DNA from: Acidobacterium capsulatum ATCC 51196
GTDB lineage: Bacteria > Acidobacteriota > Terriglobia > Terriglobales > Acidobacteriaceae
Length of the DNA: 64,000 nt
Reading direction: 5' to 3'
Assembly (NCBI RefSeq): GCF_000022565.1
Contig: NC_012483.1
Coordinates: 3,286,001-3,350,000, forward strand
Each line of letters starts with the position of its first letter. The stretch's first letter is position 1. Shown piece after piece: positions 28,107-36,300 of the stretch. The notes below the pieces were generated by a model that searched no databases, had not been told where the DNA came from, and saw only the letters and a program-made list of their open reading frames with translations. Both the position numbers and the translations under genes were made by a program.

Positions 28107-29096
28107 CTACTTTTCGCGCGCCACCACATAGTCCGGCACCCAGAGCAGGGCGCGCTTGTAGTCGGACTCAGGCAGAAAGCTCAGCGCCTGCCGCGCGGCT
28201 TCCGCATATTCAAAGGCGGTGTTCATGGCGTACTCCACCGAGCCATTGCGCTTGAGCGCCGCCAGAATCTGGTCATGGCTCACACGCTCAAAGTTCTGGT
28301 CTTCGAGCACCGTCAAAATGGCCGCGCGCTCTTCCGCGCCGCCGTTTTCGAGCGCATGAATCACGGCCATCGTGGCCTTGCCCTCGCGCAGGTCGCTCGC
28401 GACCGGCTTGCCCAGCACCTCTTCAGTGGCTGTCAGGTCGAGCACATCGTCCACAATCTGAAACGCCAGTCCCAGGTTGCGCCCGTACTCGCCCATGCAC
28501 TCTTCCTCGGCGTCGGTCGCCTTGGCCAGCACCGCGCCCAGCCGCATCGACACCTCGAAGAGGCACGCCGTCTTGCGGTAGATCAGGTCGTAGTACTCCT
28601 GTGAATTCACCTGGCGGCCCAGCGTCTCCAACTGCATCAGCTCGCCTTCGACCATCTGCTGCGTCAGCCCGATCAGCAGGTCCAGCACCCTGAAGTTGCG
28701 CTCATCGAGCGCCACGCGAAAGGCCTGCATGTAGAGCCAGTCGCCGGCCAGCACGCACTTGGCGTTGCCCCACGTGGTGTTGGGGGAGGGCCGTCCCCGG
28801 CGCATATCCGCCGCATCGATGATGTCGTCGTGCACCAGGGTGGCCGTATGCACCATCTCCACCACCGCGCCCAGACGGGTCGCGCCCGCGCCACGGTAGC
28901 TCTGGCTGCGTGCGGAAAGCAACAGCAGCAGCGGACGGATTCGCTTGCCGCCGCCCTCGCGCAGGTATTCGGCAATCTCGGTGATCACCTGCACCCGTGA
29001 GACAGCAGCGGTCTCGAACTCGCGTTCGATTTCGAGGAGATCGTCGTGCAGCAGGTCGAAGATCTCTTTGGCCGTGGCTATCGTGGGTGTGCTCAC
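28107..29096 (-). CDS. trans-polyprenyl diphosphate synthase (octaprenyl type)
   Basis: A 329-aa isoprenyl chain elongating enzyme that adds IPP units to make the side chain of menaquinone or ubiquinone. The first Asp-rich motif is DDIIDAADMRRG, the second DDVLD in FQIVDDVLDLTA, and GGGKRIRP lies near the N-terminus. It starts with GTG, with GGAG five nt upstream. Size and motif details fit IspB/HepT-like long-chain synthases rather than farnesyl or geranylgeranyl synthases, but chain length cannot be fixed. YajQ follows 30 bp downstream in the direction of transcription... on the same strand (29127-29627 lies upstream of it). Confidence 0.92.
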   Translation of the reverse strand: MSTPTIATAKEIFDLLHDDLLEIEREFETAAVSRVQVITEIAEYLREGGGKRIRPLLLLLSARSQSYRGAGATRLGAVVEMVHTATLVHDDIIDAADMRRGRPSPNTTWGNAKCVLAGDWLYMQAFRVALDERNFRVLDLLIGLTQQMVEGELMQLETLGRQVNSQEYYDLIYRKTACLFEVSMRLGAVLAKATDAEEECMGEYGRNLGLAFQIVDDVLDLTATEEVLGKPVASDLREGKATMAVIHALENGGAEERAAILTVLEDQNFERVSHDQILAALKRNGSVEYAMNTAFEYAEAARQALSFLPESDYKRALLWVPDYVVAREK

Positions 29097-29126
29097 TCGT
29101 GCTCCGTTAAATAAATACGTTTGCTG

Positions 29127-29627
29127 CTAGTTTGACCGGTAGTTCGTGAACTGCATGTCGATGCCGAAGTCGTGGCCCTTCAACAGCGCAATCACTTCCT
29201 GCAGAGTATCGCGATCCTTGCTCGAAACCCGCACCGTATCCCCTTGTATGGATGCCTGTGCCTTCTTCTTCGAGTCTTTAATCAGTTTCACAATATCCTT
29301 GGCCTTCTCGGTCGGAATGCCCTGCTGCAGCGTCACCTTCTGCCGCACGCTTGAGCCCGTGGCCGGTTCCAGCTTGCCCCAGGTGAGCGCCTTGAGCGAG
29401 ATGCCGCGCTTGACCATCTTCTGCTGCAGAATCTCTTTCACCGCTTCCAGCTTGTACTCATCCGCCGAGGCAAGCTGCACCGCTTCCTCGCCCTCGATCG
29501 AGATGTCCGACTTCGAATCCTTCAAATCAAAGCGCGTCTTGATCTCTTTCATCGCCTGATCGACGGCGTTCCGCAATTCCTGCAGGTCGAGCTTGCTCAC
29601 AATATCAAATGAATTATCGCTGGCCAT
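29127..29627 (-). CDS. YajQ family nucleotide-binding protein
   Basis: A 166-aa UPF0234/YajQ protein with the canonical opening SFDIVSKLDLQELRNAVDQA, then FDLKDSKS and the ending HDFGIDMQFTNYR. Members fold as two ferredoxin-like domains; some bind cyclic di-GMP or nucleotides and influence transcription. It lies between TatD and the polyprenyl synthase, all leftward, with a 30-bp gap to the synthase. Function in this organism is unassigned. Confidence 0.93.
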   Translation of the reverse strand: MASDNSFDIVSKLDLQELRNAVDQAMKEIKTRFDLKDSKSDISIEGEEAVQLASADEYKLEAVKEILQQKMVKRGISLKALTWGKLEPATGSSVRQKVTLQQGIPTEKAKDIVKLIKDSKKKAQASIQGDTVRVSSKDRDTLQEVIALLKGHDFGIDMQFTNYRSN

Positions 29628-29659
29628 AATGAAATATCTCTTCCATAGATTAAATGCAC

Positions 29660-29689
29660 AAAGCCCCGTCCGGGATACTGCCGGGCTTT
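29660..29689 (-). terminator. weak hairpin after TatD gene
   Basis: AAAGCCC / GGGCTTT arms with a GC-rich interior, overlapping the TatD stop and reading toward YajQ. There is no clear T-run, so this may be attenuation rather than full termination. Confidence 0.35.
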
Positions 29690-30507
29690 CAGATGCTCAC
29701 TGCCGTGCCGAAAAACGCGCCAAAGTTTTGGGTGGTGCGCAAAGCGGCCTCTTCCGGAGCGATTTGCCTGAGGCTGCCCACCGTCACCGCCACCTCTTTC
29801 ACCCACGCCGGCTCATTGCGCTTGCCCCGGTTCGGCACCGGAGCCAGAAACGGGCAATCCGTCTCGATCAGCATGCGGTCGAGTGGCACCTGCAGGGCCG
29901 CGTCGCGAATCGCCTGCGCCTTGGGGAAAGTGATGTTGCCGGCAAACGAAATCAGAAAGCCCATATCCATCGCCCGACGGGCGTGCTCCCACTCGCCGGT
30001 GAAGCAGTGCAGAATGCCCCCCAGCCCGGTCGGCTTCCACTCCGCCTCCAGTTGCGCCAGCGTATCGTCCCACGCGTTGGTGCTGTTGTCTGACGGGCGG
30101 CAGTGAATGATGATGGGCCGCTTGTGCTTCGCCGCCAGCGCCATCTGCCGCGAAAACGCATCCTTCTGCACCTCGCGCGGCGAATGGTCATAGTAGTAGT
30201 CCAGGCCAATCTCGCCGCAGGCAATCACTTCGGGCCGGGCGAGCAACTCATCCAGCCGGGCCAGCGCTTCGCCGGTTGCATACTGCGCTTCGTGGGGATG
30301 AATCCCCGCGCTCGCCCATATCTTTGGCAGGCCCGGCTTTCCGGCATACTCGCGGCTCAATTCGGCCGCGCGATGCATCGTCTCGGGCCCGTCGCCGATG
30401 CCGATGGAGAGAATCCCCCGCACGCCCGCCTGCCACGCCCGCGCGAGCATCGCCTCGCGGTCGTCGTCGTACCGTGCGCTATCCAGATGTGCGTGCGAAT
30501 CAATCAT
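29689..30507 (-). CDS. TatD-family metal-dependent hydrolase
   Basis: A 272-aa TIM-barrel hydrolase with two metal sites, related to 3'-5' DNA/RNA exonuclease TatD and D-aminoacyl-tRNA deacylase-type proteins. Seen are the first metal motif DSHAHLDS, GEIGLDYYYD, HCRPS and HCFTG, and a C-terminal ETDCPFLAPVP. Start 30507 gives MIDSHAHLD, the normal opening; a TTG two codons earlier is possible. It lies downstream of metG by 150 bp, an arrangement common in bacteria (metG-tatD). Confidence 0.92.
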   Translation of the reverse strand: MIDSHAHLDSARYDDDREAMLARAWQAGVRGILSIGIGDGPETMHRAAELSREYAGKPGLPKIWASAGIHPHEAQYATGEALARLDELLARPEVIACGEIGLDYYYDHSPREVQKDAFSRQMALAAKHKRPIIIHCRPSDNSTNAWDDTLAQLEAEWKPTGLGGILHCFTGEWEHARRAMDMGFLISFAGNITFPKAQAIRDAALQVPLDRMLIETDCPFLAPVPNRGKRNEPAWVKEVAVTVGSLRQIAPEEAALRTTQNFGAFFGTAVSI

Positions 30508-30590
30508 CGGCAATCTCTGTCCTGCGTTTGGAAGGCTTCCCTCGGGCGCCGTTTCTGACCACTGGGGCTGACTACTGAGAACTCTCCCTG

Positions 30591-30620
30591 ATACCCCACA
30601 TCCCGCTTCGGAGATGTGGG
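30591..30620. repeat. short palindromic repeat, copy 1 (metG-tatD spacer)
   Basis: CCCACATC / GATGTGGG arms within the 150-bp spacer downstream of metG. It shares the CCCCAC...GTGGG layout with copies at 33046, 35372 and 39683 but is the most divergent. Confidence 0.45.
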
Positions 30621-30657
30621 CCTTGCGCCGAAGGCGCGTGCGCCTGGACGGTGAGTC

Positions 30658-32970
30658 CTACTTGAGCTTTGCCCCGTTCTCAATCGGCTCATGAAAGCCT
30701 GCCAGCACAGCCTTGCCGCCCTCGACCGAGGCCGCCAGCAGCATGCCGTTCGACTCCAGCCCGCGCATCTTGCGCGGAGCCAGATTGGCCACGATCACGA
30801 TCTGACGCCCAATCAACTGCTCGGGTTCATAGGATTCGGCAATCCCGGCCAGAATCTGCCGCGTCTCCCCGCCCAGGTCCACTTCCAGTCGCAGCAGTTT
30901 GTCGGCCTTGGGAACGCGCTCGGCCACCTTCACCTGTGCGACGCGCAGCTCGACCTTCAGGAAGTCGTCGATGCTGATCTTGCCCTCGGGCAGCTCCGGC
31001 GCAGGCTTGGCAGTGGGTGCGGCGGCCGGCTTTTTAGCCACCAGCTCCTGCACCATGCCGGCAATCGCCGTCTCAAAGGCCGCCGCCGCCGAGGCCTCGC
31101 TGGTGGTCTCCGCCAGCGCCACGGCAAGCCCATCCATCGCCGCGCGCAGCTTCGAGGAGTGCGCCACTGGAGCCGCCGCACCAGCCGCTGAGACTGCGGG
31201 TGTCTCAAGCTTTTGCGTTGCAAGAGGCTGGGATGCGGGTGGCCCATTCAAGCCGGCTGTTGGCTGGAGTGGGGTCGTTTCTGCCCCGTTCGTGCTTTCT
31301 CCGCGTTCCGTTTCCTTCTCCGTCTCAGCTTTCACCACGTTGTTCGCTTCCATTTCCTGCATTCTTGCCACCGCTTCCTTTTCCGCGCGCGGAAAGACCG
31401 GTCCCAGCACGCCGAGCTTCGTGCCCGGCTGTAGACCGCCCCACGCTAAATTCTTCAGTTCGCCGCGCTTGGCCGCAGCCTCAATGTCGCCCAGCCCAAG
31501 CTGCGCCCAAACCTGCGCCGCCGCCCACGGCATCACCGGATACACCAGCGTCGTGATCACGCGAATCGCCTCCGCTGCTGTGTACAGTGAGCGTGCCCGC
31601 AACGCCGCCTGCGCGTCATCGGTGACGCCTTCCTTCTGCTTCCACGGAGCCTGCGCCGTCAGGTAGCCATCCACCGCGCCCACCAGAGTCCAGACGGTTT
31701 CGAGCGCGCGGGAGAAATCCAGCCCTGCCATGTGCTCGTCAAAGGCGGTCAACGTCCGCGCCGCGGCCTCGCCAATCTCTGCCGAAGCTCCGTCGTTCGC
31801 CGGCACCACCCCGTCGAAGTACTTCTGAATCATCGATAGCGTGCGGCTCACCAGGTTCCCATAGCCATTCGCCAGATCGGCGTTGTACCGCTGGACTAAA
31901 GCATCGAAGGAAAAGCTCCCGTCCTGCCCGAAGACCACTTCCCTGAGCAGAAAATACCGCAGCACGTCCGCGCCAAACCGGTCCTGCCCGGCCTTCGGCA
32001 GATCAGGCTTCATCGCGCCGAACACATCCAGAATCGTCTCCGCGCGCACAATGTTCCCGCGCGATTTTGACATCTTGTTCTGCTCAAACAGCAGCCATCC
32101 ATGCGCCACAATGCTCTTCGGTAAGGGCAGCCCGGCGGCCATCAGAAACGCCGGCCAGTACACGCAATGAAAGCGGCTGATCTCCTTGCCGATAATGTGC
32201 AGGTCCGCCGGCCAGAACTTCGCAAACCGCGCCCGCGCCGCCGCATCCTCGCTCTCCCACCCGAGCGAAGTGATGTAGTTGGCCAGCGCGTCCATCCACA
32301 CGTAAATCACGTGCTTCTCATCGCCCGGCACCGGAATGCCCCAGTTGAAGCTCGTGCGGCTGATGGAGAGGTCTTTGAGGCCGCTGCGCACAAACGACAG
32401 CACCTCGTTGCGCCGTGTCTCCGGCTGAATGAACTCCGGATGCGCCTCGTAATACTCCAGCAGCGTGCGCTCAAAGGCTGACAGCTTGAAGAAGTAGTTC
32501 TCCTCGCTCACCGTTTCGGTGATGCGTCCGCAGTCGGGGCAGGCAATCCCCGGCGGCCCGTCCACATAGGCCTCGTCTGACACGCAATACTGCCCTGTGT
32601 AGGTGCCCTTGTAGATGTACCCGCGCTCCTTCAGCAGCGCAAACAGCTTCTGCACGCCGCGCTTGTGCCGCGGCTCGGTCGTGCGAATGTAGTCGTCATA
32701 TTCGAGGCCCATACGGTCCCACAGCCCGCGAAACTGCGCCGATACCTCGTCGGTAAACTCCTGCGGAGAGCAGCCGGCCTTCTCTGCCGAGCGCTCAATC
32801 TTCTGCCCATGCTCATCGGTGCCGGTCAAGAACCAGGTTTCGATGCCCAGGGCGCGCTTGCGCCGCGCAATCGTGTCGGCGACCAGCGTCGTGTACGAGG
32901 TGCCGATGTGCGGACGCGCGTTGACGTAATAAATCGGAGTCGTGAGGTAAAACTTCTTGGATTCAGGCAT
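30658..32970 (-). CDS. metG: methionyl-tRNA synthetase with C-terminal tRNA-binding domain
   Basis: Charges tRNA-Met. The 770-aa product opens MPESKKFYLTTPIYYVNARPHIG, with the HIGH-type motif RPHIG and KMSKS in QNKMSKSRG. The knuckle region has YCVSD...CPDCG, i.e. one of the usual four Cys is replaced by Asp. The anticodon-binding helical domain runs to ~560, then an unusually long low-complexity linker of ~110 residues, then an EMAP/Trbp111-type domain (DFLKVELRVAQV, RQILAGIAE, NLAPRKMRG). Part of the linker (bases 31236-31287) is a dispersed repeat read in frame. The start at 32970 is preferred over 33015 on homology of the opening; neither has a strong ribosome-binding site. Confidence 0.96.
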   Translation of the reverse strand: MPESKKFYLTTPIYYVNARPHIGTSYTTLVADTIARRKRALGIETWFLTGTDEHGQKIERSAEKAGCSPQEFTDEVSAQFRGLWDRMGLEYDDYIRTTEPRHKRGVQKLFALLKERGYIYKGTYTGQYCVSDEAYVDGPPGIACPDCGRITETVSEENYFFKLSAFERTLLEYYEAHPEFIQPETRRNEVLSFVRSGLKDLSISRTSFNWGIPVPGDEKHVIYVWMDALANYITSLGWESEDAAARARFAKFWPADLHIIGKEISRFHCVYWPAFLMAAGLPLPKSIVAHGWLLFEQNKMSKSRGNIVRAETILDVFGAMKPDLPKAGQDRFGADVLRYFLLREVVFGQDGSFSFDALVQRYNADLANGYGNLVSRTLSMIQKYFDGVVPANDGASAEIGEAAARTLTAFDEHMAGLDFSRALETVWTLVGAVDGYLTAQAPWKQKEGVTDDAQAALRARSLYTAAEAIRVITTLVYPVMPWAAAQVWAQLGLGDIEAAAKRGELKNLAWGGLQPGTKLGVLGPVFPRAEKEAVARMQEMEANNVVKAETEKETERGESTNGAETTPLQPTAGLNGPPASQPLATQKLETPAVSAAGAAAPVAHSSKLRAAMDGLAVALAETTSEASAAAAFETAIAGMVQELVAKKPAAAPTAKPAPELPEGKISIDDFLKVELRVAQVKVAERVPKADKLLRLEVDLGGETRQILAGIAESYEPEQLIGRQIVIVANLAPRKMRGLESNGMLLAASVEGGKAVLAGFHEPIENGAKLK
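31236..31287. repeat. dispersed repeat, copy inside metG
   Basis: CGGGTGGCCCATTCAAGCCG ... GGCTGGAGTGGGG matches the intergenic copy at 35319-35367 at most positions, with a similar G/C-rich flank ending CCCC. It encodes part of the MetRS linker (PLQPTAGLNGPPASQ) without disturbing the frame. Confidence 0.65.
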
Positions 32971-33045
32971 GAGGAAAGCGCTTGCGAGCCAGGCCCGCGA
33001 TCGAGAGAAACTCACTCTATCTTAAGGCATTCCCTCCACGAGCAT

Positions 33046-33080
33046 CGGGTGCCCCGGGTCCGTGTTTCCAGACCTGGGAT
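33046..33080. repeat. short palindromic repeat, copy 2 (metG-argS spacer)
   Basis: Starts CGGGTGCCCCGGGTC and ends GACCTGGGAT, forming a hairpin. It differs from the 35372 copy at only about five positions over 35 bp. It lies between the divergent metG and argS genes. Confidence 0.6.
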
Positions 33081-33226
33081 TCTCCACTCTCGATCTTCAG
33101 GGCTTCCGCTGCTGAGCGACGCACTTCCGCATCCTGCATGTCCCCCATCGCCCTTGAGAGCAGGGAAACGATAAAATCACAGAGAAATCAGAGAAAAAAT
33201 CCAGCAACATCCCCGGTGACCGACCT

Positions 33227-35296
33227 GTGTATCTGACCCAGCAAAGCCTTCTGCGCGAGCGCCTTCACGCCCGGCTGCTCGAACTCTACCCGCAACTCGA
33301 CCCCTCCACCTTCGCCGCCATCCTGAAGGTCGAGCAGCCCCCTGAGAGCAAGTTCGGCGATTACGCCCTGCCGCTCGCCTTCGAGCTGGCCCGCGCCCTG
33401 CGCAAAGCGCCCCGCAAAATCGCCGAGGAGATTGTCGCCGCCCTCGCCGTCCACCCCATCCCCGGCTTCGCTGCGTTTGAGGTCGCCGGGGCCGGATACA
33501 TCAACGCCCGCCTCGACCGCGCCGCATTCGTTCGCGATTTCGTGAAGAGAAGAATGTATTGGAAGCAAGGTCTGGCTTACATTTTGGTCGAGCACACCAG
33601 CATTAATCCGAATAAGGCGGCCCATGTTGGACATCTTCGCAATGCGATCCTCGGGGATACCTTTGTCCGGCTGCTAGAAGCCCAAGGCTTTTTAGTGGGT
33701 GTGCAGAACTACATCGACAACACCGGCGTTCAGGTGGCGGACATCGTCGTTGCCCTCCAGCATCTTGAGGGCCTCAATCTCGCCGCCGTCCAGTCGCTCA
33801 TGCAGCGCCTCGCCGCCGAAGGCCAGCGCATCGACTTCTACTGCTGGGACCTCTACGCCCGCGTCTCGCAGTGGTACGAGGCCGACCCCGAACAGAAAAC
33901 CGCTCGCAGGCAGCTCCGCCTCGACACCCTCCACGCCATCGAGCACGGCGGCAACGACTCCGCGGCCATCGGCGACCTCATCGCCACCGCCGTCCTGCGC
34001 CGTCATCTCGAAACCATGCTGCGCCTCGGCATCGAGTACGACTTTCTGCCCCGCGAGAGCGAAATCCTCCACCTCCACTTCTGGGAGGAGGCTTTCGAAC
34101 TGATGAAGGCCAAAGGCGTTCTCTACTTCGAGACCGAGGGCAAAAACAAGGGCTGCTGGGTCATGACCCGCCCGGGTACTAGCCGTACGGGCGAACCGCT
34201 TCGCGCAACGGACGATACATCCCCGGCTACCGAATCAGCAGCACCCGATGAAGACGCCAAGGTCATCGTGCGCTCCAACGGCACCGTCACCTACGTGGGC
34301 AAAGATATTGCCTACCACCTCTGGAAGTTCGGGCTTCTAGAAAAGGACTTTAAGTATAAGAAGTTCTTCCAATATCCTCCGTCTACAAAATTCGAGGACG
34401 GGCGGGAATGCTGGATATCTGCCGTTGAAAGCAGTGAGTTCCGCCCGCGATTCGGCAAAGCGGAGGCCATCTACAACGTCATCGACGCCCGCCAGTCGGA
34501 CCCGCAGGCCAACGTCATTGAGGCCCTGCGCGGCATGGGCTACACCGAGCAGGCCGCCCGCTACACCCATTTCTCCTATGAGATGGTCGCCCTCACCCCG
34601 CGCTGCGCTCTCGACCTCGGCTACCAGGTGCCCGAAGAAGACCTCACCCGGCCCTACATCGAGGTCTCCGGCCGCAAGGGCTTCGGCGTCAAGGCCGACG
34701 ACCTCATCGACAAGCTCATCGACGCCACCCAATCTGAGGTTGCCAGCCGCCATCCCGAACTGCCCGAAGAGGAGCAGGCGCAGACCGCCCGCCAGATCGC
34801 CGTTGGAGCGCTGCGCTACTTCATGCTCAAGTACACGCGCAACACCGTCATCGCCTTCGACTTCAAAGATGCGCTCAGCTTCGAGGGCGAGACCGGCCCC
34901 TATCTCCAGTACGCCGCCGTCCGCACCCGCAGCATCTTCCGCAAGGCCGATATGACTCCGGACGAGGCCCTTTCCGCGCTCGCCGCTCTGCCCGCCGACC
35001 GCATCGCGCCTTTCCTCTCCGGCGAAGACGCCGAAGCCATCTGGGCCGTCTGGCTCCGCGCCGGCAAAACCGCTTTGCTGCTGGAGCAGTGCATTCAGAC
35101 CGCCGAGCCGGCCTATCTCGCCAAGCACGCCTTCCAACTCGCGCAGGACTTCAGCAACTTCTACCGCCGCCACCACATCCTCACCGAAGAGGACGCGGCC
35201 AAGAAGACTCTCCTGCTCGCCACCGCCGCCGTCGCCCAGCGCGAACTCATCCGCTCGCTCGCCTGGCTGGGCATCGACGCCCCCGAAGTCATGTAG
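33227..35296 (+). CDS. argS: arginyl-tRNA synthetase
   Basis: Charges tRNA-Arg. The 689-aa product has an N-terminal Add1 domain (~1-100), the class I signature as NPNKAAHVGHLRNAI, and C-terminal DALR anticodon domain beginning near QYAAVRTRSIFRK. It is longer than the usual ~560 aa: an insertion around residues 320-345 (PGTSRTGEPLRAT..., Ser/Thr/Ala-rich) and neighbouring segments make up much of the difference. The start is GTG (33227); no in-frame ATG lies upstream and no strong ribosome-binding site is visible. It is divergent from metG across 256 bp that carry a palindromic repeat. Confidence 0.93.
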   Translation: MYLTQQSLLRERLHARLLELYPQLDPSTFAAILKVEQPPESKFGDYALPLAFELARALRKAPRKIAEEIVAALAVHPIPGFAAFEVAGAGYINARLDRAAFVRDFVKRRMYWKQGLAYILVEHTSINPNKAAHVGHLRNAILGDTFVRLLEAQGFLVGVQNYIDNTGVQVADIVVALQHLEGLNLAAVQSLMQRLAAEGQRIDFYCWDLYARVSQWYEADPEQKTARRQLRLDTLHAIEHGGNDSAAIGDLIATAVLRRHLETMLRLGIEYDFLPRESEILHLHFWEEAFELMKAKGVLYFETEGKNKGCWVMTRPGTSRTGEPLRATDDTSPATESAAPDEDAKVIVRSNGTVTYVGKDIAYHLWKFGLLEKDFKYKKFFQYPPSTKFEDGRECWISAVESSEFRPRFGKAEAIYNVIDARQSDPQANVIEALRGMGYTEQAARYTHFSYEMVALTPRCALDLGYQVPEEDLTRPYIEVSGRKGFGVKADDLIDKLIDATQSEVASRHPELPEEEQAQTARQIAVGALRYFMLKYTRNTVIAFDFKDALSFEGETGPYLQYAAVRTRSIFRKADMTPDEALSALAALPADRIAPFLSGEDAEAIWAVWLRAGKTALLLEQCIQTAEPAYLAKHAFQLAQDFSNFYRRHHILTEEDAAKKTLLLATAAVAQRELIRSLAWLGIDAPEVM

Positions 35297-35318
35297 GCGC
35301 TTTCATCTCCCGGGCGGA

Positions 35319-35367
35319 CGGGTGGCCAATTCAAGCCGAAGGCTTGAGTGGGGCTGCCTGTTTCCCC
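35319..35367. repeat. dispersed repeat, intergenic copy
   Basis: CGGGTGGCCAATTCAAGCCG followed by AAGGCTTGAGTGGGG; TCAAGCC and GGCTTGA form a perfect hairpin. It is the same element as the one inside metG. Confidence 0.65.
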
Positions 35368-35371
35368 TTAG

Positions 35372-35406
35372 CGGGTGCTCCGGGTTCGTATTTTCGGACC
35401 CGGGAT
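35372..35406. repeat. short palindromic repeat, copy 3
   Basis: CGGGTGCTCCGGGTTCG ... GGACCCGGGAT; hairpin-forming, near-identical to the copy at 33046. Confidence 0.6.
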
Positions 35407-35596
35407 GCAGCCAACATCCCAGTGCCAATCAGTCCCGCCGAATCGTCATGGGGTGTTCATCCCTCAACACGTATCATTCAGATGAAATCGTCCCTGAGGC
35501 ACGCCGATCCTACCCTTCGGAATCACCATTCTCGATCTCAGCGCTTACATCGGCCTGGCCGCCGTCGGGCTCATTGCCGTCAACCTGCTGCTGGGC

Positions 35597-36085
35597 ATGC
35601 TCATCTCCATGCGCTACAGTCCCATGCGGCACTGGCCCCACCGCCATTGGAACCACTTCGCGCTCCATCGCTGGACCGCCTATCTGTCTCTGGTCACGCT
35701 GTTTCTGCACCCGGCCGTCCTGCTGCTGGCCGCCCGCCCGCACTTCCGCCTCTTCGACCTTCTGGTGCCCATCCACTCGCCCCTGCAGCCCACCATCAAC
35801 GTGCTGGGAGCCATCGCCCTCTACCTGCTCCTTGTGGTGATCGGCACGTCCATGCTGCGCCACCGCATGCCCCGCCGCCTGTGGCGCGGCCTGCACTATC
35901 TGGTTTATCCGGCTGCCGTGCTGCTGCTGCTTCACAGCCTGCTGACGGACCCCAACCTCATCAATGGCCACCCGGACTACACCGATGGCGGCAAAGTCTT
36001 CGTCGAGATCACCATCCTCGTGGTGGCCGCAGCCTCTTACGTTCGCTACCGGCTTCGCGGCAAAGGCCTCCGCCCGCTCCAATAG
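35597..36085 (+). CDS. ferric-reductase-like / b-type haem membrane protein (start uncertain)
   Basis: A small integral membrane protein of the ferric-reductase-like transmembrane family. It shows two His pairs with the spacing that binds two b haems across the membrane: HRWTAYLSLVTLFLH (14 apart) and HYLVYPAAVLLLLH (13 apart). It would pass electrons across the membrane; no flavin/NADH domain or Mo-enzyme partner is encoded nearby. The frame is open back to 35498 and bases 35528-35596 encode a good extra helix (ILDLSAYIGLAAVGLIAVN), but no ATG, GTG or TTG lies there; 35597 is the first standard start and would cut that helix. A rare ATT (35528) or CTG start, or a sequence error, is possible. 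Confidence 0.75.
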   Translation: MLISMRYSPMRHWPHRHWNHFALHRWTAYLSLVTLFLHPAVLLLAARPHFRLFDLLVPIHSPLQPTINVLGAIALYLLLVVIGTSMLRHRMPRRLWRGLHYLVYPAAVLLLLHSLLTDPNLINGHPDYTDGGKVFVEITILVVAAASYVRYRLRGKGLRPLQ

Positions 36086-36149
36086 CTCCATTCCTGCCAT
36101 CTCCCACCACGCACAGTTGCCGGTCCACAGTTCACCGTGGCCAAAGCCT

Positions 36150-36191
36150 GGGATGGGACTGGGGATGGGGCTTGGGATGGCGTTTGGGGGG
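36150..36191 (+). other. G-quadruplex-forming G-run cluster
   Basis: Runs GGG, GGG, GGGG, GGGG separated by 2-3 bases (36150-36170), then GGG and GGGGGG. This satisfies the G3+N1-7 rule on the plus strand, just downstream of the haem protein stop. Confidence 0.6.
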
Positions 36192-36248
36192 CGGAGTAAC
36201 GTTACTCGGACGCGCAAAAAAAAACACACATTAACGTCCTGGAAGTGA

Positions 36249-36300
36249 TTGAAAACATTTGACTTACGGGAGGTTAGGCTGGTAAGTCCTTTGTTTTCAA
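36249..36300. repeat. nested symmetrical hairpin
   Basis: Outer arms TTGAAAAC / GTTTTCAA, symmetrical 4-nt internal loops (ATTT, CTTT), inner arms GACTTAC / GTAAGTC, 14-nt terminal loop. The regularity suggests a structured RNA or a small mobile-element remnant. Confidence 0.55.

Larger units (their letters stand above)
35297..35596. other. repeat-bearing spacer between argS and haem membrane protein
   Basis: About 300 bp without a clear gene of its own. It contains the dispersed repeat (35319-35367) directly followed by a GGGTGCYCC palindrome (35372-35406). Bases 35498-35596 continue the downstream reading frame without a standard start codon and probably encode its first membrane helix. 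Confidence 0.6.

Noticed and set aside
33016-33226. T-box leader for argS or metG
   Set aside because: No T-box sequence (TGGNACC-type) or specifier structure; the only hairpin is the dispersed palindrome.
35482-35596. ATG at 35482 as start of the haem membrane protein
   Set aside because: It is in a different frame and would need a frameshift; kept only as a possibility in the findings.
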